This document shows, piece by piece, positions 16,530 through 23,135 of a stretch of DNA of 36,584 nt. The DNA comes from a virus. Below the pieces are notes generated by a model. The model was not told the DNA's origin. It made no database searches and was given only the letters and a program-made list of their open reading frames with translations. A program made the translations under genes and the position numbers. Numbering within the stretch: position 1 is the stretch's first letter; each line of letters begins with the position of its first letter. The stretch covers positions 1 to 36,584 of the IMG/VR virus record IMGVR_UViG_3300042429_000585. One strand, written 5' to 3'.

Positions 16530-17703
16530 TGCTTATTGTTTTAATTGATTGCACTGCTAACGCTAAACTCATTACACCATCATCATGTACTCCTTGAGGT
16601 GCGCCGTATTGCACTCTCCTTGTTTTCTCATTGTACACATAAGTGAAAGCATTTAGTTCATCTATTAGCCAGTTTTGATTTAATACTTTTATTTCTTTAT
16701 TTTCGAATAATACCGATAAATCCTCAATCATAATAGGCTTAGACTTTACCGAAGTAACATAAGGTTCTACATGATTATATATTCTATTTTGGAGCATCTC
16801 AAAGAATACATCGCCTTGGTTATTTACCTCAACCATTACCTTAGCATTATAATGCTTTATAACCTCTGAAACCTCATCTATTATCTTTGACCATTCTAAG
16901 TGCCTCCAACGATTAACGTATATCATTTCATAGTTAGAATTTAAGATTGTTAGCACTGTATAGTCATCCGCTCTACCTATATCTAACCCTCCGTATAAGT
17001 TACCTTTGTTTTCTGTACCTTCAAATACGCAACTATCTACATTCTTGAATAGTCCACTCGCATTGTCTATAAACTTCGCTAAATACTCCTGTTCAAATAT
17101 GTGGCTTGGTAGGTTACGTTTCCTTTCTTCTAAGTCGTTTGGATCAATCATAGGATTGTCGAAAGACGTATAATGAAAGTACTTATATCTCTCATCGTAG
17201 TTAGGCTGTAAGCTCATCTTATAAAAATGATTCTTACCCTTTGGAGTAGATATGAATATAACCTTTTTGCCTTTTACTAATACAGTTGCTGAAAGAACTT
17301 CGCTCCATAACTCAGCACGTGTAAAAGCATACTCATCGATTATAAGATAGTCGAATGTATTACCACGAATATTGTCAGGACGTTCACCAGAAAAGAATTG
17401 TATCTTACTTCCTAAGCCCGTAATCGTTAAATCTGACCTATTGTATTGAAAGAGTCCACTTCGTGCTGTTACGCCCTCCATTTCGTCAAATACCTTCTTT
17501 GATTGTTTGTATATCGGAGTAACCCATGCAATATTACAACCTTTGTGGTTAATCGCCCAGTAAAGCATCTGGTTAATACCTAACATGGTCTTTCCAAACT
17601 GCCTACCTATATTTAAAACGTAATACTTATACGGCTCGTTGTTTATCGAGTGATGTATTAGTCTCTGCTTTTCGTGGGGTTTATATCCTTTAATCGTTGC
17701 CAT
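16507..17703 (-). CDS. terL: Terminase large subunit
   Basis: 398 residues from the ATG at 17703 (a TTG 3 nt earlier is a less likely start). ATPase domain: Walker A GRQFGKT near residue 35, Walker B LIIDEYAF near 120 with the catalytic Glu, and the coupling motif FISTPKG near 150. Nuclease domain: GGLDIGRADDYTV (first Asp), VEVNNQGD and GVHDDGVMSLALA (last Asp pair), giving the RNase H-like metal site. It drives DNA packaging through the portal and cuts concatemers. The start lies within the last codons of the small subunit gene, the usual pairing. Confidence 0.95.
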   Translation of the reverse strand: MATIKGYKPHEKQRLIHHSINNEPYKYYVLNIGRQFGKTMLGINQMLYWAINHKGCNIAWVTPIYKQSKKVFDEMEGVTARSGLFQYNRSDLTITGLGSKIQFFSGERPDNIRGNTFDYLIIDEYAFTRAELWSEVLSATVLVKGKKVIFISTPKGKNHFYKMSLQPNYDERYKYFHYTSFDNPMIDPNDLEERKRNLPSHIFEQEYLAKFIDNASGLFKNVDSCVFEGTENKGNLYGGLDIGRADDYTVLTILNSNYEMIYVNRWRHLEWSKIIDEVSEVIKHYNAKVMVEVNNQGDVFFEMLQNRIYNHVEPYVTSVKSKPIMIEDLSVLFENKEIKVLNQNWLIDELNAFTYVYNEKTRRVQYGAPQGVHDDGVMSLALAVQSIKTISNGYFEVY

Positions 17704-18097
17704 CAAAATCGAATTTCTCGATTATAGTTTGCTCTATTTGTTGTTTTTCGGTAAGTCCGTTTAATCGTTGTGTAATACTTGGATTGTATTGTCCTACCAT
17801 ACCACCTTCAATCTGATCCTGTCTAATTATGTCCTTTATATACGAACAGATAGTAATATAATCGTTGTATCTTTTATCTGGATTATCAAAATATTGTTTT
17901 ACACAACTATGATTTTCAAAGCAATACACTCTAAACCCTTCCATTGTTAGTGGCCTTTCAAGTTCTTGCCTTGCATCGTTTCCGTCTTTACCTACAAACA
18001 CATGGTTTGTTCTTGGTCTACTCTTTGTATAGTCTCTATACTCTTTGAATATTTGCCAAAGCATTTCAGGTGTTTCTATTAGCTTTGTTCGTCCCAT
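17690..18097 (-). CDS. terS: Terminase small subunit
   Basis: 135 residues. It has an N-terminal helix pair (ETPEMLWQIFKEYRDYTKSR), a central ERPLTMEGFRVYCFENHSCV segment and a helical region (ITICSYIKDIIRQDQIEGG), then the C-terminal LNGLTEKQQIEQTIIE, all typical of Bacteroidetes phage terminase small subunits that recognise pac/cos DNA. It overlaps terL. Recognition DNA itself is not evident. Confidence 0.85.
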   Translation of the reverse strand: MGRTKLIETPEMLWQIFKEYRDYTKSRPRTNHVFVGKDGNDARQELERPLTMEGFRVYCFENHSCVKQYFDNPDKRYNDYITICSYIKDIIRQDQIEGGMVGQYNPSITQRLNGLTEKQQIEQTIIEKFDFDGND

Positions 18098-18101
18098 TGC
18101 T

Positions 18102-18368
18102 TTATGCTTTTGGTTTACGTGTTCTTGTTTTCTTTGGTTGTTCTACTGAATACTTTGATTTCGTTTCTTCGTAAAATCTAACTTTCCAATTCTCTATAAT
18201 CTTCCATGCAGAAAGTAGACAGTTATTACACCCTTTAGTAATTGGTCTTTTCGTTATCTCTGAATATACTTCATTTAAAAGTAAGAATTCGTTATCTGAC
18301 AACTTAGATTCGTTTTGTTTGTCTTTTATCTTTTCGTAAGACTCCAGACTATTTTGCGATATTATCAT
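18102..18368 (-). CDS. Small phage protein with CxxC, upstream of terminase
   Basis: 88 residues. It has a helical N-terminal half, ITKGCNNCLLSAWKIIENW with a CxxC pair, and a strongly basic tail (KKTRTRKPKA). It is located 4 nt upstream of terS and resembles small proteins found at this place in Flavobacterium phages. A DNA- or terminase-associated role is a guess from basic charge and position. It overlaps the next upstream gene by 20 nt. Confidence 0.6.
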   Translation of the reverse strand: MIISQNSLESYEKIKDKQNESKLSDNEFLLLNEVYSEITKRPITKGCNNCLLSAWKIIENWKVRFYEETKSKYSVEQPKKTRTRKPKA

Positions 18369-18585
18369 ATATTTTTGCTATTAAAAACGTTGTTAAAGGT
18401 AAATATAAATCATTTAAAAATAAACCAAAAGGTAGACTAATCCAAAAGGTAAAACAAGGGAAGCAATCTAATGGTTTAATTGGTTTGCTTATTCTCGTTC
18501 CTGTGACCTTTCTAAGATAGTAACCTATGTTTAACTCATGGTGTAGTATTACACTCGTGAAAAGGGCTAATATTTCGTATTTCAT
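18349..18585 (-). CDS. Small membrane protein
   Basis: 78 residues with three hydrophobic stretches: residues 1-16 (EILALFTSVILHH), 41-57 (DCFPCFTFWISLPFGLFL) and 60-72 (LYLPLTTFLIAKI). A CxxC motif (CFPC) opens the second. The family is unknown; DUF-like phage membrane proteins with a CxxC occur next to terminase genes in Bacteroidetes phages. It overlaps its upstream neighbour by 4 nt. Confidence 0.6.
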   Translation of the reverse strand: MKYEILALFTSVILHHELNIGYYLRKVTGTRISKPIKPLDCFPCFTFWISLPFGLFLNDLYLPLTTFLIAKIYDNIAK

Positions 18586-18815
18586 AATTTCTCTAATTCG
18601 TTTTTTACTTCAATCCAATATTCAATAGTATTATTATTAATTTCTCCACCAAACTCACAACTTGGCAAAGTAGATTCAATTAACTCATCAACTGCAATTA
18701 TTGCACATTGTTTGGCATATATTACATTTGTAAAATAACCGCTATCGGTTTCTTCTGTTCTTATTGCATAACAGTATTTATTAAACAATTCTTTTGCTTT
18801 TTCTTCTGCTTTCAT
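18582..18815 (-). CDS. AKQCAIIAVDE small protein, paralogue 1
   Basis: 77 residues, the first of three related small proteins in this genome (others at 20794-21009 and 25872-26102). Shared pattern: EKA-x-EL near the start, AKQCAIIAVDELI in the middle, and a C-terminal W-x-E-VK-x-ELEKL. The family is frequent in Flavobacteriia phages and has no known function. Two helices around a conserved Cys suggest a small helical fold. Starts 1 nt past the preceding small gene's stop region. Confidence 0.7.
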   Translation of the reverse strand: MKAEEKAKELFNKYCYAIRTEETDSGYFTNVIYAKQCAIIAVDELIESTLPSCEFGGEINNNTIEYWIEVKNELEKL

Positions 18816-18816
18816 A

Positions 18817-18909
18817 CTAATTCAAATAATAAATTATTTCTATTCCTCCGTTATAAAAATCCGACTCAATGTAGATTAAATGGTATTTTGGCTTAAGTTT
18901 TACTTTCAT
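18817..18909 (-). CDS. Possible leaderless 30-aa peptide
   Basis: ATG at 18909 opens 30 codons (MKVKLKPKYHLIYIESDFYN...) ending 1 nt before the next gene's start. The ATG lies only 4 nt past the -7 box at 18914-18921, so an mRNA from that promoter would start at or just inside it. It is either a leaderless leader peptide of the late operon or not translated. Confidence 0.35.
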   Translation of the reverse strand: MKVKLKPKYHLIYIESDFYNGGIEIIYYLN

Positions 18910-18913
18910 ATCA

Positions 18914-18921
18914 CAAATATA
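18914..18921 (-). promoter_or_regulatory. Late operon promoter (-7 box TATATTTG)
   Basis: A perfect TAnnTTTG box directly after the early terminator's U-tract and before the genes that lead into terminase. A -33 TTG is only weakly placed (within the terminator loop, 14 nt away), so activity may need a phage factor. Confidence 0.6.
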
Positions 18922-18923
18922 AT

Positions 18924-18951
18924 AAAAAACCCTAACAAATTAATGTTAGGG
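18924..18951 (-). terminator. Rho-independent terminator ending the early unit
   Basis: Minus strand CCCTAAC - ATTAATTT - GTTAGGG followed by six T residues. It is a perfect 7-bp stem between the last early gene and the late promoter box. Confidence 0.88.
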
Positions 18952-18983
18952 CTGGCTGGAAAAAAGCAAAAGCGAAAGCGTGT

Positions 18984-18991
18984 CAAATATA
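18984..18991 (-). promoter_or_regulatory. Second -7 box upstream of the terminator
   Basis: Another perfect TATATTTG abuts the stop codon of the 39-aa gene, about 35 nt before the terminator stem. Transcripts from it would stop after 50-55 nt unless antiterminated. No clear -33 TTG. Confidence 0.45.
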
Positions 18992-19111
18992 CTAATTATT
19001 TTCCTTTTCTTTTAAATAAATATCAATCATTTCTTCAATTGACTTATGAGTATACTTTTCGCCGTGTAATTGAAACCATCTGAAAAATCTGTATAGTAAG
19101 TCTTTCTCCAT
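18992..19111 (-). CDS. Small protein (39 aa)
   Basis: ATG at 19111 overlaps the stop codon of the pyrophosphohydrolase gene (TAATG) and runs 39 codons: MEKDLLYRFFRWFQLHGEKY ... MIDIYLKEKENN. The 1-nt overlap is the same coupling used throughout this operon, which supports real translation. No family recognised; one amphipathic helix with aromatic face. Confidence 0.55.
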   Translation of the reverse strand: MEKDLLYRFFRWFQLHGEKYTHKSIEEMIDIYLKEKENN

Positions 19112-19848
19112 TATTTATTAAAGAATTGCTTTAGATTCGGTTTAAAGTAGTTTTTACCTTTTAGTATCTTACCGTCTTCTCTGTGTAATGCTTTTCCATT
19201 CTCTAACTTTGACATATTAGATTCGTGAATTTCGTTGAAAACATCAAATATAACGTCTTGTAATCCATGTTTAAGTATTGTACCTACCAAAACATATAAC
19301 TGATCCCCTAAAGCGTCCGCAACGTCTTCTATTGTTTTGGCTTCAAGATACTCGGTGTTTTCTTCTTGCATTAATTTAAAGCGTAGCAATCTTTCATCTT
19401 TGTTTAACACTGGCACTATACTGTAAGGAATTTTAAAAGCCTTATTAAAATCTTTTACTTTTTGTATTATGCTTTCTTTTTGTTGGCTTTGTAGTTTCTG
19501 AAGATATAAAGTAAAATCCATCGCTTCCTCCATAGCATGAGTAATGAAATTGTCTTTGTTATTGTCGTTTAAAGTAGTGCCATACTTTTCAATACCTACC
19601 TTTGAACGCTCAAGGAATTTATTAACTACGCTTTCTACTATCGGATCTTTCTTTTCTTCTTTTGGTTTAAAGTATTTTAATAAGTTTTCGTTTAGTTCGT
19701 GACCTTGGATGAATTCACTTGTTAACCACATATAATCTTCTGTTTGTTGCACCACATATTCCCTACCCTTTTCAAACATCAATCTGTAATTGTCCATGTA
19801 GTCAGAGATACAAACTAATATATCATTTTCTTTAATCGTATTCTTCAT
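19111..19848 (-). CDS. MazG/HisE-like nucleotide pyrophosphohydrolase, multidomain
   Basis: 245 residues in three parts. Residues 1-65 are a small beta-rich domain (KENDILVCISDYMDNY). Residues 70-120 match the phage dATP/dGTP-hydrolase-like motif RSKVGIEKYGTTLNDNN ... HAMEEAMDFTLYLQKL. Residues 130-245 are an all-alpha NTP pyrophosphohydrolase with the metal-binding pattern EENTEYLEA ... DVADALGDQLYV, then EIHESNMSKLENGK and HREDGKILKGKNY. Such enzymes hydrolyse NTPs/dNTPs or alarmone-like nucleotides and act in the cytoplasm. Next to ThyX it fits dNTP pool control. The fused arrangement is inferred from motifs. Confidence 0.8.
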   Translation of the reverse strand: MKNTIKENDILVCISDYMDNYRLMFEKGREYVVQQTEDYMWLTSEFIQGHELNENLLKYFKPKEEKKDPIVESVVNKFLERSKVGIEKYGTTLNDNNKDNFITHAMEEAMDFTLYLQKLQSQQKESIIQKVKDFNKAFKIPYSIVPVLNKDERLLRFKLMQEENTEYLEAKTIEDVADALGDQLYVLVGTILKHGLQDVIFDVFNEIHESNMSKLENGKALHREDGKILKGKNYFKPNLKQFFNK

Positions 19849-19963
19849 TCTTATAATCTATTGATTTTCTTAAACTTAACCTTTTAAAATACTTATTTGC
19901 TATAAGTTCGTTTTTAGAAATGGGAGTTCTAAACCCCCATCCGTATAATCTTAGCCTATTCAT
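19832..19963 (-). CDS. Small basic protein (43 aa)
   Basis: ATG at 19963 overlaps the stop of the OB-fold gene (TAATG) and runs to TAA at 19832, 17 nt inside the pyrophosphohydrolase gene. Sequence MNRLRLYGWGFRTPISKNEL ... KRLSLRKSIDYKNEEYD is strongly basic. Coupled spacing on both sides supports translation. No family recognised. Confidence 0.5.
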   Translation of the reverse strand: MNRLRLYGWGFRTPISKNELIANKYFKRLSLRKSIDYKNEEYD

Positions 19964-20319
19964 TAAAATGGTAATAATTCATCTGACTCTGCTGGCGGTG
20001 CAGAAAGATCCGCGTATGTTACTGGCTTCGCAACTGGTGTACCTTGTTGTACTGAAACTTGCCAGCATTCGAGCGTTGTAAACCACTTTTTTACACCTTG
20101 TGGGTTAGTCCAAGGCCTACCTTTTAGATTTATGCTACATTCAATTTGCTCACCTACTTTTATACTGTCAATTAAGTAGCAATTGTCCTGTCCTAACTGT
20201 ATAAGTAACTCTTGAAAGTAATTACCTTCTTTTACTTTTAGTACAAATTCACGTTTCAAATACTTTTCAGAAACTTGTACCGCATCGAATTTTTCGATTA
20301 ACTCACCTGTTATTTTCAT
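19963..20319 (-). CDS. DUF3127 OB-fold ssDNA-binding-like protein
   Basis: 118 residues from ATG at 20319 (a reading from 20328 would need TTG). The pattern MKITGELIEKFDAVQVSEKY - KREFVLKV - LDSIKVGEQIECSINLKGRPW - WFTTLECWQVSV matches DUF3127, an OB-fold family of Bacteroidetes. The C-terminus is an acidic tail ending ESDELLPF, like the SSB tip D-D-D-I-P-F that recruits partner proteins. It probably coats ssDNA during phage replication or recombination together with ERF. Confidence 0.85.
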   Translation of the reverse strand: MKITGELIEKFDAVQVSEKYLKREFVLKVKEGNYFQELLIQLGQDNCYLIDSIKVGEQIECSINLKGRPWTNPQGVKKWFTTLECWQVSVQQGTPVAKPVTYADLSAPPAESDELLPF

Positions 20320-20321
20320 AA

Positions 20322-20513
20322 TTACCAATTTACTGGGTTGTTCACTTTCAAATAAATATTATTAAACCTTACTTTCGTGTTTACGAATTCTGTTTTCGTA
20401 TTGTAAGCATCGGAATATATTACCTTATAGGTTAAGGTGTTATCTTCGCTTTTAATTACCTTTACCAATTGCTTTCGAGTTACGTTCTCGTAATACTCAT
20501 TTTCATTTATCAT
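20322..20513 (-). CDS. Hypothetical protein (63 aa)
   Basis: Starts by ATGA overlap with the preceding gene and ends 2 nt before the OB-fold gene. Beta-rich (VTRKQLVKVIKSEDNTLTYK, FVNTKVRFNNIYLKV), resembling a small SH3-like barrel. No family recognised. Confidence 0.6.
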   Translation of the reverse strand: MINENEYYENVTRKQLVKVIKSEDNTLTYKVIYSDAYNTKTEFVNTKVRFNNIYLKVNNPVNW

Positions 20514-20797
20514 ACTTGTAATTTAACTTGTTTTGTTAATTTCTCTACTTCTGCTACAATCTTTACATATTCCTCAGATTCAAATATATCTAATTGTGCT
20601 GTTAAAGTTTCAACTATTGATTCTAACCATTTCAAAGTTTTGTTTAGTTGTCTTTTGTTTTCTCTAACAAATATTACACTATCACTTACACTTTCTAAGT
20701 TATGAAGTGAAACCTGGAATAGCAAACAACATTGGAAGATACTATTTAATGTATCGATCTGCACTGGGCTTAATTCTCTTTTACTTTTTGCTTTCAT
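20510..20797 (-). CDS. Hypothetical coiled-coil protein (95 aa)
   Basis: Almost wholly helical, with heptad-like Leu/Ile/Val spacing in LNKTLKWLESIVETLTAQL and VKIVAEVEKLTKQVKLQV. The N-terminus is basic (KAKSKRELSP). Overlaps both neighbours by 4 nt. No family recognised. Confidence 0.6.
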   Translation of the reverse strand: MKAKSKRELSPVQIDTLNSIFQCCLLFQVSLHNLESVSDSVIFVRENKRQLNKTLKWLESIVETLTAQLDIFESEEYVKIVAEVEKLTKQVKLQV

Positions 20798-21009
20798 AAT
20801 TTCTCTATTTCTTCTTTAACTTCTTCGTAATAATCAACCCACCCATAATATCCATCAGTGTATTTTGCAAGCTCAATTAATTCATCAACTGCAATTATTG
20901 CACATAGTTTGGCTTGTATAGTATCTATTATTGATATCCCATCCTGTATATTAGGACTTTTTGATAGCATTTTTTTAATTAATGCTTCTGCTTTTTCTTG
21001 TGGTGTCAT
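20794..21009 (-). CDS. AKQCAIIAVDE small protein, paralogue 2
   Basis: 71 residues: EKAEALIKKML at the N-terminus, AKLCAIIAVDELIELA in the middle and YYEEVKEEIEKL at the end, the same layout as the copies at 18582 and 25872. A 24-base block within the central motif (20882-20905) is identical in all three genes. Unknown function. Confidence 0.7.
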   Translation of the reverse strand: MTPQEKAEALIKKMLSKSPNIQDGISIIDTIQAKLCAIIAVDELIELAKYTDGYYGWVDYYEEVKEEIEKL

Positions 21010-21638
21010 AATTCAAATGCTTTTAATGATTGTTCAAAACTTCCATTCTCTTTTACTTGTTGTAACATCAATTCAACTACTTCCCTTGTTTCTTGTTGAG
21101 CATCCGACTTTAATCTAAGTTTAAATAAATGGATAAATGATAGTAGACTACCCGTCCAAATGAATTGAGTGTTTAGATTCAATGGTAATACGCTTCTCGC
21201 TTGTTCTTTGCTTACACCCATTGAAATTAAATCTTCGTATGCTTGTTTGCATTTTATAATTATATTCTTTTCAATTTGTGAACATAATTCTTGACTATTC
21301 ACTACCCCTTCACTTCCTTGTTTACTATCTTTTGATTGTTTTCTCCACTCTTTAATTGTTGTGTATGTATCAGAGAAATCGACATAACGACCAGAGATAC
21401 TATTTGCACTCATTCCAACTTGGTGTTTAAATAATTGCCTTTCTACATAAATAGGACATACTATTCTAAATTGTAATTGTGGGTGTCTAAACACTGATGT
21501 GTGTTTATGACTTACTAAATATTTGATTAGTTTTTCGTCATTTAAATCAAATACTTCTTTCTTCTTTCCGTAACTAACTCTGGCTGCATTCACCACCATT
21601 AAGTCATTACCAAAGGTTTCTAATAATTGAACTTTCAT
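21006..21638 (-). CDS. thyX: FAD-dependent thymidylate synthase
   Basis: 210 residues from ATG at 21638; an earlier TTG overlaps the promoter box, so it is not the start. ThyX hallmarks: NAARVSYGKK near the start, the FAD/dUMP loop ERQLFKHQVGMSANSIS-GRY in place of the usual RHR-x-x-S-x-N-E-x-S-x-R-Y, and the C-terminal EQARSVLPLNLNTQFIWTG with LRLKSDAQQETREV (catalytic region). The E of the N-E-x-S motif is Ser here. It makes dTMP from dUMP using CH2-THF and FAD. It sits just downstream of the cassette array, behind its own -7 box. Confidence 0.93.
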   Translation of the reverse strand: MKVQLLETFGNDLMVVNAARVSYGKKKEVFDLNDEKLIKYLVSHKHTSVFRHPQLQFRIVCPIYVERQLFKHQVGMSANSISGRYVDFSDTYTTIKEWRKQSKDSKQGSEGVVNSQELCSQIEKNIIIKCKQAYEDLISMGVSKEQARSVLPLNLNTQFIWTGSLLSFIHLFKLRLKSDAQQETREVVELMLQQVKENGSFEQSLKAFEL

Positions 21639-21659
21639 TTGCTTTGCTTTTTGTTTAGA

Positions 21660-21667
21660 CAAATATA
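21660..21667 (-). promoter_or_regulatory. Promoter -7 box before thyX
   Basis: Perfect TATATTTG 22 nt upstream of the thyX ATG, followed by an A-rich leader (AAACAAAAAGCAAAGCAAATG). The upstream 40 nt are extremely AT-rich without an obvious -33 TTG. Confidence 0.55.
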
Positions 21668-21721
21668 GTAAATATATTTATATAAATTACTTTTTTATTA
21701 CTTTTTATTTGTTGTATATGC

Positions 21722-21758
21722 GACATATGGCTATTAGCCATTAGTTATATGAAATGCC
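21722..21758 (-). repeat. attC-like site A, degenerate end of the array
   Basis: Minus strand reads GGCATTTCATATAAC, then TAATG, then the small hairpin GCT-AAT-AGC and CATATGTC. The first part is the AAC core of the methyltransferase cassette and pairs 14 of 15 with that cassette's other end at 22535-22549. The 5-nt spacer is as in other sites, but the stem is short and no GTT core follows, so this looks like a worn-out or array-terminal site. Confidence 0.6.
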
Positions 21759-21821
21759 TTGCCGACCGCTTCCAATTGAAGTTCCGTGAAGGAAAAACAA
21801 AAAGAAAAAGCCACCGCACTT

Positions 21822-22472
21822 TTAAAATAACGTAGTTTGTTGTTTGTATTCATTAAATTTCTCTATTCCTTTGGTATAATACTCAGGGTCTATTTCACAA
21901 ATATCTAAATCAAAATCCTCTTTATCGCAAGCCCTCGCAATAGTCATACTGCCACCGTGTGTATCGAGTATTTTCATACCTTTTTCAGCAAACAGCAATA
22001 ATGTTTTTCTATACAAATCAATCGGTTTTTGAGTTGGGTGTGTTTTTTCATCCACCACGCTTGTTTTGCCTTGTAAGTTGCCATAATATCGGTAATCAAT
22101 ACACACGGCAGGTTTTTTAAAAGAAGTCCAAGCAAGCTCCCCATCTGCAAAATTTGGCACAGGGTTTTGTTTATACCAAAAAATGAAGCATTGTGTAGGC
22201 GGCAAGTCAAAGTAATTACCGCCCCAAATGATTTGATTTTTACTTACTCTAAATAATTGCTCAAAATATTCATCTGTTGGTATTCCTTTATCCCAGTCTT
22301 TTTTACCGTTTTTCGTGTATCGTTCCTTTACTTTAATTCCGCTACTTCCACGCTCATAATCACTAAAACCTATTCCATAAGGTGGGTCAACTATTGCCAA
22401 ATCGTAATGATTGTCAGGTTTAGTTTTCATAAACTCAATGCAATCAATATTGTAAAATTTTATTTCTGCCAT
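21822..22472 (-). CDS. DNA N6-adenine/N4-cytosine methyltransferase (cassette gene)
   Basis: 216 residues. Motif IV VDPPYGI near residue 29, then IIWGGNYFDLPP, HPTQKP near 158 and the AdoMet-binding motif ILDTHGGSMTIARAC near 183 give the motif order of beta-class methyltransferases. The C-terminal TTLF end is typical for such enzymes. No restriction enzyme gene lies near it, so it is an orphan that could protect phage DNA or alter expression. It is in the last cassette (21744-22549); 70 nt of non-coding DNA separate its stop from the AAC core. Confidence 0.92.
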   Translation of the reverse strand: MAEIKFYNIDCIEFMKTKPDNHYDLAIVDPPYGIGFSDYERGSSGIKVKERYTKNGKKDWDKGIPTDEYFEQLFRVSKNQIIWGGNYFDLPPTQCFIFWYKQNPVPNFADGELAWTSFKKPAVCIDYRYYGNLQGKTSVVDEKTHPTQKPIDLYRKTLLLFAEKGMKILDTHGGSMTIARACDKEDFDLDICEIDPEYYTKGIEKFNEYKQQTTLF

Positions 22473-22534
22473 CGCTTTTTTTTCTTTTTGTTTTTTTGTT
22501 TAGTGTTCCAATTGCGGTTCATCGTAAATAAGTC

Positions 22535-22599
22535 GGCACTTCATATAACAGCGGTTTGGCGGCATTAAAACGACCGCCAAGCCGCCTACCGTTAGTGGC
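22535..22599 (-). repeat. attC-like site B
   Basis: Minus strand: GCCACTAAC - GGTAG - arm GCGGCTTGGCGG - 11-nt loop - arm CCGCCAAACCGC - T - GTTATATGAAGTGCC. The 12-bp stem has a single G-T type wobble. Separates the 136-aa gene (stop 5 nt away) from the methyltransferase cassette. Confidence 0.8.
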
Positions 22600-22603
22600 A
22601 AGG

Positions 22604-23014
22604 CTATGATAGCACCCAACTTATAGACTTTATCCAGTATTCAAATTGTTCTTCTTGCTTTTTGGCTTCTGATATTTCTAAAGGACATGCATCTGATGAT
22701 CTTTGCCAAAACATATGAAGTAAATCACCGATAGGTTTATCAGTAACGTGCAGTCCTACACTACTATCTTTGAAGTGCTTTAAATGCTTTATATGTTCTT
22801 CTTTTGATTCAATGTCAAATTTTAATTTTTTAATTCTTTTTTCATCATATTGTTTTTGATAAACAAGTATTTCTAAAATTTTATAAACATCGTTTAAATT
22901 AATATTTCTGATGATTTCATCAACTATACATTCTTGACTTTCATTATCAAAAGCACTTTCTAAAATTTCATAAATATTTTCATTGAATTTTGACTGCTTG
23001 TTAAATATTTCCAT
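22604..23014 (-). CDS. Unknown protein (136 aa), cassette gene
   Basis: Helical, with IYEILESAFDNESQECIVDEI at the N-terminus (split by a turn), a long Lys/Glu coiled coil at 55-80 (EKRIKKLKFDIESKEEHIKH) and a Trp-containing C-terminus (YWIKSISWVLS). No family recognised. It is alone in its cassette (22591-23049); the stop codon lies 5 nt before the AAC core of site B and the ATG 35 nt after the GTT core of site C. Such unknown single-gene cargo is what integron cassettes usually carry. Confidence 0.75.
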   Translation of the reverse strand: MEIFNKQSKFNENIYEILESAFDNESQECIVDEIIRNINLNDVYKILEILVYQKQYDEKRIKKLKFDIESKEEHIKHLKHFKDSSVGLHVTDKPIGDLLHMFWQRSSDACPLEISEAKKQEEQFEYWIKSISWVLS

Positions 23015-23040
23015 TTTATCTAATTTTGTGAGAAAGCCCA

Positions 23041-23135
23041 GCCACTAACAGCAAGTAAGCAATAGTGCAGAAACATTCTCGGTTAATAATTTATTTATCG
23101 TAAGCACCATCGCTTACTTGCAAAACGTTATGCGT
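23041..23135 (-). repeat. attC-like site C
   Basis: Minus strand: ACGCATAAC - GTTTT - arm GCAAGTAAGC - 51-nt loop - arm GCTTACTTGC - T - GTTAGTGGC. The 10-bp stem is perfect. Its GTT side pairs with the AAC side of site B (9 of 9) and its AAC side with the GTT side of site D (9 of 9). The upstream gene's TGA overlaps the core. Confidence 0.85.

Noticed and set aside
21822-21835. GTTATTTTA in the methyltransferase 3' end as partner of the site H core TAAAATAAC
   Set aside because: It encodes the common TTLF C-terminus of such methyltransferases and lacks any hairpin, so the match is most likely chance.
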